NCBI RefSeq assembly: GCF_042684665.1 | Contig: NZ_JBHULY010000016.1 | Span: forward strand, 186,001-250,000 | Length of the DNA: 64,000 nucleotides | Direction: 5' to 3' | Source: Jejuia rubra | Lineage (GTDB): Bacteria; Bacteroidota; Bacteroidia; Flavobacteriales; Flavobacteriaceae | In this document: positions 17,841 to 25,495 of the stretch, in pieces | Numbering within the stretch: the first letter of the stretch is position 1 | How the letters are laid out: each line of letters opens with the position of its first letter | Notes under the pieces: model-generated | The model's database searches: none | Told to the model about the DNA's origin: nothing | What the model saw: the letters and a program-made list of their open reading frames with translations, nothing else | Position numbers and translations under genes: made by a program

Positions 17841-18071
17841 ATGACAAATTACGTTAAAGTTTTTTCGGGGAATTTTATTGAAGTACAACGCATTTTCAAA
17901 TCGCTTGAAGATGTAGGTATTTGTGCTATTATAAAAGATGAATCTGAATCTGGCAGATTGGCAGGTTTTGGAGCAAGTATCCAGGGCTTTCAGGAAATTC
18001 ATGTGCACAAGGAAGAAATTGATAGGGCAACCCCAATTGTGGAAGCCCTCGTTTCGGAATTGGAAGCCTAA
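17841..18071 (+). CDS. DUF2007 small protein
   Basis: This 76-residue cytoplasmic protein has the alpha-beta DUF2007 fold, named in databases as a putative signal-transducing protein. It opens with YVKVFSGNFIEVQRI and shows the typical GIxAxIKDE strand, FGASIQGFQEIHV, and a closing helix with VEALVSELEA. No catalytic residue is apparent. TAAATTTA, one base off the -7 consensus, lies about 30 bp upstream. It ends one base before the convergent ABC-F gene ends. Confidence 0.8.
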   Translation: MTNYVKVFSGNFIEVQRIFKSLEDVGICAIIKDESESGRLAGFGASIQGFQEIHVHKEEIDRATPIVEALVSELEA

Positions 18072-18072
18072 T

Positions 18073-19698
18073 CTATGCCGTTACTGCATACATTTTGTTC
18101 CTCAGTTCCTTAATTTTTGAATCCTGCATATACTCATCAAAAGTGGTGTAACGGTCAATGATGCCATTAGGCGTCAATTCAATCACACGATTGGCAACCG
18201 TTTGGGCAAACTCGTGGTCATGTGTTGTAAACAAGACAGTTCCTTTAAAGTTTTTTAAAGAGTTATTGAAGGCGGTAATGCTTTCCAAATCCAAATGGTT
18301 AGTTGGCTCATCAAGCATTAAAACATTCGCCCTTATCATCATCATACGGCTTAGCATACATCTCACTTTTTCACCACCCGAAAGCACGTTACATTTTTTC
18401 AACGCTTCCTCTCCACTAAAAATCATTTTACCTAAAAATCCTCTAATGTAAACTTCTTCACGCTCCTCTTCAGTGGTTGCCCATTGGCGTAACCAATCCA
18501 CCAAATTTAAATCGCTATTGAAAAACTCGCTATTGTCCAATGGCAAATAGGATTGTGTTGTCGTAACACCCCAGGCGTATTTCCCTGCATCGGCTTTTTC
18601 CTTGCCATTGATGATTTGATAGAATGCCGTGGTTGCCCTTGAATCTCTTGAAAAGACAACAACCTTATCGCCTTTTGCTAAGTTCAAATCTATTTTATTG
18701 AATAATACCTCGCCATCCAAAGAAGCGGACAGCCCATCAATATTTAAAATCTGGTCGCCCGCCTCGCGCTCGCGCTCAAAAATAATAGCGGGATATCGGC
18801 GACTTGTTGGACGAATATCAGCAATATTCAGCTTATCGATCATTTTCTTTCTACTAGTCGCCTGCTTACTTTTAGCCACGTTAGCCGAAAAACGTCGAAT
18901 AAATTCTTCCAACTCCTTTTTCTTCTCTTCGGCCTTTTTGTTTTGTTGGGCCCTTTGCTTTGCCGCTAACTGAGACGATTCGTACCAAAATGTATAATTT
19001 CCAGAGTAATGGTTAATTTTTCCAAAATCGATATCGGAAATATGCGTACAAACTGCATCTAAAAAGTGCCTATCGTGCGAAACTACTATCACGCAGTTAT
19101 CATAATTGGCCAAAAAGTTTTCCAACCAAGAAATAGTTTCATAATCCAAATCATTGGTAGGCTCATCCATAATCAGTACATCCGGACTTCCAAATAACGC
19201 TTGGGCTAAAAGCACACGTACCTTTTGCTTTCCATCCAAATCTGCCATCAACGAGTAGTGCAAGTCTTCTTTGATACCCAGATTGGACAACATTGCAGCC
19301 GCATCACTATCCGCATTCCATCCGTTCATTTCCTCAAATTGTACTTGCAATTCACCAATCCTATCCGCATTTTCGTCCGAATAATCCGCGTAAAGCGCAT
19401 CGATTTCTGTTTTAATTTTGAATAAGGGCTTATTACCCATTAAAACCGTTTCCAAAACATTATGTTCATCATATAAATTATGATTTTGCTCCAAAACGGA
19501 CATACGCTTCCCCGACTCCAAGGACACATGGCCGGAAGTAGGCTCCTGCTTGCCCGAAAGGATCCTTAAAAATGTAGATTTCCCAGAGCCGTTGGCACCA
19601 ATAATACCATAGCAGTTGCCGTTATTGAACGTGGTATTTACCTCATCAAACAGCACGCGTTTACCAAACTGAACAGAAAGATTTGAAACTGATAACAT
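18073..19698 (-). CDS. ABC-F family ATPase, YbiT-type, with asymmetric ATP sites
   Basis: This is a soluble ribosome-associated ABC-F protein with two nucleotide-binding domains and 541 residues. Alignment from memory to E. coli YbiT is good along the whole length, including SRFSANxxKSKQATSR in the linker. NBD1 has Walker A GANGSGKST (34-42) and Walker B LIMDEP (175-180), but its signature is degenerate (LDGKQKVR, 154-161). NBD2 has signature LSGGE (439-443) and Walker B LMLDEP, but where Walker A should be it reads FSRDSRATT (349-357), with no glycines or lysine. Composite site NBD1-Walker A plus NBD2-signature is intact; the other is lost. Functionally it probably tunes translation rather than conferring drug resistance. 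It is monocistronic. Confidence 0.92.
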   Translation of the reverse strand: MLSVSNLSVQFGKRVLFDEVNTTFNNGNCYGIIGANGSGKSTFLRILSGKQEPTSGHVSLESGKRMSVLEQNHNLYDEHNVLETVLMGNKPLFKIKTEIDALYADYSDENADRIGELQVQFEEMNGWNADSDAAAMLSNLGIKEDLHYSLMADLDGKQKVRVLLAQALFGSPDVLIMDEPTNDLDYETISWLENFLANYDNCVIVVSHDRHFLDAVCTHISDIDFGKINHYSGNYTFWYESSQLAAKQRAQQNKKAEEKKKELEEFIRRFSANVAKSKQATSRKKMIDKLNIADIRPTSRRYPAIIFEREREAGDQILNIDGLSASLDGEVLFNKIDLNLAKGDKVVVFSRDSRATTAFYQIINGKEKADAGKYAWGVTTTQSYLPLDNSEFFNSDLNLVDWLRQWATTEEEREEVYIRGFLGKMIFSGEEALKKCNVLSGGEKVRCMLSRMMMIRANVLMLDEPTNHLDLESITAFNNSLKNFKGTVLFTTHDHEFAQTVANRVIELTPNGIIDRYTTFDEYMQDSKIKELRNKMYAVTA

Positions 19699-19835
19699 AG
19701 TCCTCTTTTAAAATTGTGGCAAAAATAAAAAAATCCACTCGATGGATAAAGAGGATGCCATTTAATTTTCGCCACCTTAGGAAAGCCGTAACAATATTTA
19801 ACAACGCATTAACAGGGAGTTTTAAACGCAAAAAT

Positions 19836-19843
19836 TATTTTTG
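19836..19843 (+). promoter_or_regulatory. Promoter -7 element for thioredoxin-fold lipoprotein
   Basis: TATTTTTG matches TAnnTTTG exactly, 40 bp before the ATG at 19884. No clear -33 is visible. Confidence 0.45.
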
Positions 19844-19883
19844 TATCAATAGATGACTAAATCTATTTTTTGAGGAGGGATTT

Positions 19884-21299
19884 ATGAGACTTTATATCTA
19901 CATCGTATGCGTTGTTTTCACCTTTATTAGTTGCGGTAAGGAAACTTCCGAAAAGCACGTTTTTCTTGGCGGTGAAATAATTAATAAAAATACGGACTAT
20001 GTCATTCTTTATGACGCCAAAGAAGTGATCGACACTATCAGGTTAGATGGTAGAAATCGTTTTTCATATAAGTTTGAAAAAGACTTTAAACCAGGATTCT
20101 ACACATTTCGCCACGGAGCCGAGGTGCAAATGGTACTTTTGGAACCTGGCGATAGTATAATGTTCAGGCTGAACACTTATGACTTTGACGAATCGCTGGT
20201 TTACACGGGCAAAGGCGCAAAAAAGAACAATTATTTGATCAACGATTTTTTAGAGCGTGAAATTGAAGAAAAGGAAGTTTTCAAATATTGTCAATTAGAC
20301 GCAAAGGTTTTTGAAAGGCTTTTGGACTCCATTAAGGCAGAAAAAAACATCAAACTTATAGCTTTCGAGGATAAATATACACCCTCGGAAATGTTCAGCA
20401 AAATTGCTCAGGCCAACATAGATTATGCCTATTACTCCAGTAAGGAGATTTACCCTTTTGTGCATTACGGGTATGATAAAAAGAGCATTATGGAAAGCCT
20501 ACCAGAGGATTTTTATGCCTATCGAAAGGTCATCAATTATAACGATGAATTCTTTAAGCACAATTTCAACTATATCACTTTCCTAAGATCAAGTTTTAAC
20601 AATATTGGCTTGGGCTTACACTTGGAACATTCCAAAAAGGACAAGTTCAAATGGATGGATCTGTGTTACAATTTATGTAGGCTCGAGGCTATCGATAGTC
20701 TGGTTATAAATCCCGACATTAAAAATGAATTGTTGTACCATTACGGCATCAGCTTCTTAGCGAAAAATAAAAATTTAGAACACAACGATATCGTTCTGAA
20801 ATCTCTTTTAGCTAAAGGCACAGACAAGAAAAAAAATGACAAAATTCTATCGTACAATGCTTCGGTGAATCGATTAAAAACCGGTGAAAAATTTCCGGAG
20901 GTTAAAGTGCTTAATCTGGACAACAACTCGGTAAGCATCAATAATGTTTTTAATAAACCTTCTGTGGTTTATTTCTGGTCGCATATGTACAAGGACTTCT
21001 TTGATAATAGCCACAAACGGGCCAAAGAATTGCGCAAAAAATATCCCGAGGTGGATTTCATTTCGGTAAATATTGATTGCTACAGTACAGACCGATGGCA
21101 TTCTACTTTAAAAAAGAAAAACTGTTCCCCACAAAACGAATATATGTTTGAAAACTCGGAACAATCCATTGAACAATTGGCGATTTATCCCCTGACGAAA
21201 GTAATATTGGTGGATAAAGAAAGTACCATTGTTAATGGACACTCAAATATGTTCGAGAGCAGTTTTGAAGAAGAACTTTTAGCCATGCTTAACCGATAG
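19884..21299 (+). CDS. TlpA-like thioredoxin-fold lipoprotein lacking CXXC
   Basis: This predicted envelope lipoprotein has 471 residues. Its signal peptide ends with lipobox FISCGK (Cys17). Residues about 25-125 resemble the DUF4369-type beta domain often found before TlpA domains; a helical middle follows. From about residue 335 a thioredoxin-like fold starts (GEKFPEVKVLNLDNNSVSI). The active-site position reads VVYFWSHMYKDFF, with no CXXC, so it cannot be a normal disulfide reductase. A genuine Shine-Dalgarno sequence, GAGGAGG, precedes the ATG, unusual among the genes here. It is monocistronic or linked to the following 60-residue gene. Confidence 0.75.
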   Translation: MRLYIYIVCVVFTFISCGKETSEKHVFLGGEIINKNTDYVILYDAKEVIDTIRLDGRNRFSYKFEKDFKPGFYTFRHGAEVQMVLLEPGDSIMFRLNTYDFDESLVYTGKGAKKNNYLINDFLEREIEEKEVFKYCQLDAKVFERLLDSIKAEKNIKLIAFEDKYTPSEMFSKIAQANIDYAYYSSKEIYPFVHYGYDKKSIMESLPEDFYAYRKVINYNDEFFKHNFNYITFLRSSFNNIGLGLHLEHSKKDKFKWMDLCYNLCRLEAIDSLVINPDIKNELLYHYGISFLAKNKNLEHNDIVLKSLLAKGTDKKKNDKILSYNASVNRLKTGEKFPEVKVLNLDNNSVSINNVFNKPSVVYFWSHMYKDFFDNSHKRAKELRKKYPEVDFISVNIDCYSTDRWHSTLKKKNCSPQNEYMFENSEQSIEQLAIYPLTKVILVDKESTIVNGHSNMFESSFEEELLAMLNR

Positions 21300-21359
21300 C
21301 TGTTTACCTCATATTAATTGAAGTGATTTTTTATAGTTTAATCTTAACACCTTTAAATT

Positions 21360-21542
21360 ATGGAAGAGCAACCAACAAAAGTAAGCCTAGTGGGCACCGA
21401 AGGAAACTATTTCCTCATCAAGTTTCCTAACTTAAAAATTCCTGTTTCAGTCAATAAAAACCTCTATGAGAAAATGCGGAATAGCCCCTTGTATGAATTT
21501 ATGGATGTGCCAGAGGTTACTGCAAGGGTAAATTCTGCATAA
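21360..21542 (+). CDS. Small conserved-looking protein of unknown function (60 residues)
   Basis: I do not recognise this protein. It is acidic to neutral and soluble, with an alternating beta pattern (KVSLVGTEGNYFLIKFPNLKI) followed by a helix (NKNLYEKMRNSPLYEFM) and no signal peptide. The codon use resembles that of its neighbours. It is followed 28 bp later by a good terminator and preceded by a 60-bp gap, so it is a plausible real gene. Coding status rests on composition and placement. Confidence 0.6.
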   Translation: MEEQPTKVSLVGTEGNYFLIKFPNLKIPVSVNKNLYEKMRNSPLYEFMDVPEVTARVNSA

Positions 21543-21570
21543 TTTTGTGATAAACTTTTATTTTTACGGA

Positions 21571-21597
21571 GGCTGTTCTTAGAAACAGCCTTTTACT
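21571..21597 (+). terminator. Intrinsic terminator after the 60-residue gene
   Basis: GGCTGTT (21571-21577) pairs with AACAGCC (21584-21590), followed by TTTTACTTT. Confidence 0.75.
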
Positions 21598-21617
21598 TTA
21601 AAATAAATCAATTCAAT

Positions 21618-21625
21618 TATCTTTG
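21618..21625 (+). promoter_or_regulatory. Promoter -7 element for trmD
   Basis: TATCTTTG matches TAnnTTTG exactly and ends 16 bp before the trmD ATG. Confidence 0.5.
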
Positions 21626-21641
21626 CCCAACATCTTTTTTT

Positions 21642-22319
21642 ATGCGAATCGATATTATTACCGTATTACCAGAACTTCTGAAAAGCCCTTTTGAAGCTTC
21701 CATCTTAAAACGGGCCATCGAGGCCGATTTAGTTGAAATCCATTTTCATAATTTACGGGATTATGCTACAGATAATTACAAATCTATTGATGATACACAA
21801 TTCGGTGGAGGCGCTGGCATGGTGATGATGGTGGAACCGATTGACAAGTGTATTTCAGATTTAAAAACGCAAAGAAATTATGACGAAGTTATCTACATGA
21901 CACCGGATGGGGAAACCTTAAATCAGGGCATAGCCAATCAAATTTCCTTAAAAGAAAACATTATTATCCTTTGTGGGCATTATAAAGGTGTGGACCAACG
22001 CGTGAGGGATCATTTGATTACCAGAGAAATATCCATCGGGGATTTTGTGCTTTCAGGAGGAGAATTAGCGGCAGCCGTACTTTGTGATGCAGTCATCAGA
22101 TTAATTCCCGGGGTGTTGGGCAATGAAACCTCTGCACTAACCGATTCCTTTCAAGATAACTTATTGGCACCCCCGATTTACACCAAACCTCGGGAGTACA
22201 ATGGCTGGAAAGTGCCCGAACTACTCTTTAGTGGTAATTTGCCTAAAATTGAAAAATGGCGGGAGGAGGAGGCTTATAAACGGACTCAGGAACGCCGGCC
22301 GGATTTGTTGGGAGAATAA
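21642..22319 (+). CDS. trmD: tRNA (guanine-N1-)-methyltransferase TrmD
   Basis: TrmD methylates G37 of tRNAs to prevent frameshifting, using SAM. It has 225 residues, the normal length. The trefoil-knot SAM site reads ILCGHYKGVDQRV and SIGDFVLSGGELAA. The N-terminus MRIDIITVLPE and the C-terminal RTQERRPDLL are family hallmarks. It has its own promoter and stands alone; rpsP, rimM and rplS, frequent partners in other bacteria, are absent here. The repeat hairpin at 22338 follows and may serve as terminator. Confidence 0.97.
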   Translation: MRIDIITVLPELLKSPFEASILKRAIEADLVEIHFHNLRDYATDNYKSIDDTQFGGGAGMVMMVEPIDKCISDLKTQRNYDEVIYMTPDGETLNQGIANQISLKENIIILCGHYKGVDQRVRDHLITREISIGDFVLSGGELAAAVLCDAVIRLIPGVLGNETSALTDSFQDNLLAPPIYTKPREYNGWKVPELLFSGNLPKIEKWREEEAYKRTQERRPDLLGE

Positions 22320-22337
22320 CCCCTCCGCCTATCGGCA

Positions 22338-22358
22338 CCTCCCCTTAAAAAGGGGAGG
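22338..22358. repeat. Palindromic repeat, related to the cluster at 11989
   Basis: CCTCCCCTT pairs with AAGGGGAGG around AAA (9-bp perfect arms), followed by AACTTTTT. It shares the CCTCCCC/GGGGAGG core with the cluster at 11989-12058. It probably terminates trmD and may be a dispersed REP-like unit. Confidence 0.65.
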
Positions 22359-22434
22359 AACTTTTTAATCCGATTATTTTTTAAAACCCAAACACTCTTT
22401 ACTTCAATAATTTCTGTAAGATCAATGAATACGT

Positions 22435-24330
22435 TTACCCCTTAAGCCAAGCTTTACGTAAAGCAATTTGAGCTTCCGTGGCGTCAGACTTTTCAATAAT
22501 GGCTTCCCCTTGAGTATAAGGTTGAGTGGTGGTTGTTTTTATCACCACTTCTTCGCCGTTTCTGTCCAATTTCACTTCAACGTCCTTTCCGGGTTTCCAC
22601 ATAAACACTTGCTGTAATACTTGGTTTGCATTCATCAAAGTCAGCGCGGTACCATTAATTTCTTTAATTACATCATTGGCTTGAGCACCTTGCGCCGACC
22701 AAAAGCTGTTTTTCAATACCATATCCGTAAAGAAAATAGTGCCCTTTTGCCCATCACCACTAACAATTGGCGCACCGTTCATCAAAATGTAATTTGTTTC
22801 TATTTGTGCTTCCCCAATTTCCAATCCAACTTTTTCAAAAAAGGCGTTGTAGTCAATTGGCAAATCTCCAACAACATGGGTGTTGAAAAATTCACCAATG
22901 GACGGATAAGTCATTTCAGTAATTTCTGCTATCAACTTATCATCTTCAAAGGGTTTGTTCTTTCCATATTTGTTGGACAGTTCTTTCATTAAGGATAAAA
23001 TCCCTCGGTTACCGTTGCTTTCCTCACGCATTAAAATGTCAATGCACATTCCAATCAGTGCACCTTTTTGGTAAACATTTAAATATTCGTCTTTATACGG
23101 TGCCTTTAAAACATTTTCACTCATAATAGTGAAGCTCATGGCATCGTTCATTCTCTTAGATCCTTGAATCTTTTGCATAATATCTGCGTAAAACTCTTTC
23201 TCATCTACTAAGCTTCGGTCCACCTGAAATAGTGTCGCAAAATACTCCGTCACGCCCTCATACATCCATAAATGTTTAGAGAACGTCGGGTTGTTGTAAT
23301 CAAAATAATGCACATCCTCGGAGTGTACACTTAAAGGTGTCAAAATATGGAAAAACTCATGCGACACTACGTCTATCATACTGTCTGCCAAAGCCTCGGG
23401 CTCCATAGATTCTGGAAAAACCACTACCGTAGACGTGTGATGCTCTAAGGCACCAAAACCTTTTGCGGAATCTTCTTTCCCTTCGGACAAATACAAATAA
23501 ATGTCATATCGCGTCGTTGCATTGATATCACCCAAATAGGCCTTTTGGGCTTTCATCATCTTGAAAACCGTTTCTTTCAACGACTTTGCTGAGTGTAGTT
23601 TATTGGGCGAATACACGCTCAGTACAATTTTTATATCGCCAACTTGGAATTCTTCCACATCCAGATTACCATACATCATCGGATTATCTGTAATATCAAA
23701 ATACCTCGGTGCGAAGTAACTCGTAGTCGTCATAGTACCGTCATCAGAAGTACTTGAAGCCACATTTTGCAACGCCGAAGTTCTTACAAAATCCGTTGGA
23801 GCGGTCACGTCCAATTTATATTGATTGTTTTTTAACGAATCAAAATATCCAATAAAACCGTGTAAATTCAATACGTAATTGTTTTCCTCAATATTAGTAC
23901 CTCCGGGGGAAAACGGTTGCTCTTGACCGATGCCTCCTATTTCTTCAATATCAAAGGTATCATTTACGTAATACATGATTTTATCCAATTCCTTGGCATT
24001 TTCAACCGTCCAGCTATTAGTGTCAACTTTTGAAACCCTTAACTCATTTCCAGAATAATCCAATGCCTTAAAACCATCTACATATTTCCCAAAATCACTA
24101 ACGGAATAGGTCCCAGGAATCACACGGGGCAATCTGTACGTAACGGTTTCAACTGTAAAACGCCCGGGGTTAATCGTCACTGGTGCTTTATCCTCGGTTA
24201 CTTTTGATAAATCGATATGAGTTGCGATGGGCGTATTAAGGGCCAAGTCATTCGCCTTATTTTTTCCAGCTCCACAACCAAAAAGCACCACGCTAAGACA
24301 TAGTGACGCTACAATTATTCTGATATTCAT
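22435..24330 (-). CDS. M61 family metallopeptidase with PDZ domain, lipoprotein
   Basis: This is a predicted zinc aminopeptidase of the glycyl-aminopeptidase (M61) family, anchored in the envelope. It has 631 residues and a lipobox VLFGCG (Cys19). An N-terminal beta domain (about 35-230) precedes the peptidase core. Zinc ligands are HEFFH (324-328), and the third ligand is probably Glu358 in WMYEGVTEYFA. A PDZ domain follows at about 525-605 (SAQGAQANDVIKEING). A one-mismatch -7 box (TATTTTTA) lies upstream. It is divergent from the glycosyltransferase at 24440. Substrates are unknown. Confidence 0.9.
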   Translation of the reverse strand: MNIRIIVASLCLSVVLFGCGAGKNKANDLALNTPIATHIDLSKVTEDKAPVTINPGRFTVETVTYRLPRVIPGTYSVSDFGKYVDGFKALDYSGNELRVSKVDTNSWTVENAKELDKIMYYVNDTFDIEEIGGIGQEQPFSPGGTNIEENNYVLNLHGFIGYFDSLKNNQYKLDVTAPTDFVRTSALQNVASSTSDDGTMTTTSYFAPRYFDITDNPMMYGNLDVEEFQVGDIKIVLSVYSPNKLHSAKSLKETVFKMMKAQKAYLGDINATTRYDIYLYLSEGKEDSAKGFGALEHHTSTVVVFPESMEPEALADSMIDVVSHEFFHILTPLSVHSEDVHYFDYNNPTFSKHLWMYEGVTEYFATLFQVDRSLVDEKEFYADIMQKIQGSKRMNDAMSFTIMSENVLKAPYKDEYLNVYQKGALIGMCIDILMREESNGNRGILSLMKELSNKYGKNKPFEDDKLIAEITEMTYPSIGEFFNTHVVGDLPIDYNAFFEKVGLEIGEAQIETNYILMNGAPIVSGDGQKGTIFFTDMVLKNSFWSAQGAQANDVIKEINGTALTLMNANQVLQQVFMWKPGKDVEVKLDRNGEEVVIKTTTTQPYTQGEAIIEKSDATEAQIALRKAWLKG

Positions 24331-24439
24331 GTGTAATTATTTTTTAGTTTTTAAAGTGACGCTAAAAATACGGCGTTGTTACGCCATGTTTTCATAAGGT
24401 TTTGTTAAAACATACTAACTGCTTTAAGTATATTCGCCT

Positions 24440-25447
24440 ATGCAAAAACCACTAGTGAGCATATTGACCCCTTTTAAGAATACGGAGGCTTTTATTACCG
24501 AATGTCTTCAATCTATTGTCAATCAAAATTATCAAAATTGGGAACTGCTTATTGTGGATGACCATTCTAAAGATAAAAGTTTTGAAATCGTAGATGCATT
24601 TGCGCAGAACGATTCTCGGATAAAACTATTGAAAAACAAAGGTGAGGGCATCATCGATGCACTTAAAATGGCTTATGGACAAAGTTCGGGAGAACTGATT
24701 ACAAGAATGGATAGTGACGACATCATGACTCTAAACAAACTGTCGGTTTTAGTCGATAACTTATACAAATACGGAAAAGGCCACGTTGCCGTCGGATTGG
24801 TGGAATATTTTAGTGCACATGGTGTTGGCCCAGGCTATAAAAGCTATGAAAATTGGCTGAACGACTTGACAAGAACAGGTAATAATTACAGCGAAATTTA
24901 CAAAGAGTGCGTGATTCCTTCTCCCTGCTGGATGGTATTGCGAGAAGATTTTGAGGCCTGTGGCGGGTTTGAACCCAATATTTATCCTGAGGATTACGAT
25001 TTGACGTTTCGGTTTTACAAGCATGGGCTTAAATGTATCCCATGCGACCAAACCCTCCATAAATGGCGGGATTACAGCACGAGAACTTCGCGGACTCATA
25101 TACACTATGCTCAAAACCATTTTACCACCTTAAAGGTGCATCATTTTCTGGATATTGATTATGACGCTTCCAGAGAACTGGTGATTTGGGGGGCTGGTAC
25201 TAAGGGCAAATTGATGGCGAATATCTTTATTGAACGCAACATTCCTTTTGAATGGATTTGCGACAATCCAAATAAAATTGGAAAAGCCATTTACGGCAAA
25301 ACTCTTTTGAATTTTGATGCACTTGTTAACATCAAAAATCCACAAAGCCTGATTACCGTTGCCAATAAAGATGCCCAAAAAGAAATTAGGACATATCTAT
25401 CGAAATTGAATTTAAAACCTTTTGAAGATTATATTTTCTTCTGTTAG
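24440..25447 (+). CDS. Family 2 glycosyltransferase with C-terminal Rossmann-like domain
   Basis: This predicted sugar transferase has 335 residues. The N-terminal GT-A domain (about 1-215) has SILTPFKN, LLIVDDHSKD and the metal-binding RMDSDD. The catalytic-end motif is YPEDYDLTFRF. A second domain (about 235-335) begins LVIWGAGTKGKLMA, a glycine-rich nucleotide-binding-like motif, seen in some flavobacterial GT2 enzymes. There is no membrane segment, so it is cytoplasmic. A one-mismatch -7 box (TATATTCG, 24429-24436) sits only 3 bp before the ATG. The acceptor is unknown, and no polysaccharide cluster surrounds it. Confidence 0.87.
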   Translation: MQKPLVSILTPFKNTEAFITECLQSIVNQNYQNWELLIVDDHSKDKSFEIVDAFAQNDSRIKLLKNKGEGIIDALKMAYGQSSGELITRMDSDDIMTLNKLSVLVDNLYKYGKGHVAVGLVEYFSAHGVGPGYKSYENWLNDLTRTGNNYSEIYKECVIPSPCWMVLREDFEACGGFEPNIYPEDYDLTFRFYKHGLKCIPCDQTLHKWRDYSTRTSRTHIHYAQNHFTTLKVHHFLDIDYDASRELVIWGAGTKGKLMANIFIERNIPFEWICDNPNKIGKAIYGKTLLNFDALVNIKNPQSLITVANKDAQKEIRTYLSKLNLKPFEDYIFFC

Positions 25448-25471
25448 CTTATCGAGAATATAAAAATTACG

Positions 25472-25479
25472 TAGATTTG
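25472..25479 (+). promoter_or_regulatory. Promoter -7 element for BatA-like gene run
   Basis: TAGATTTG matches TAnnTTTG exactly and ends 16 bp before the ATG at 25496. Confidence 0.5.
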
Positions 25480-25495
25480 ACAAATCAAAAAATAA

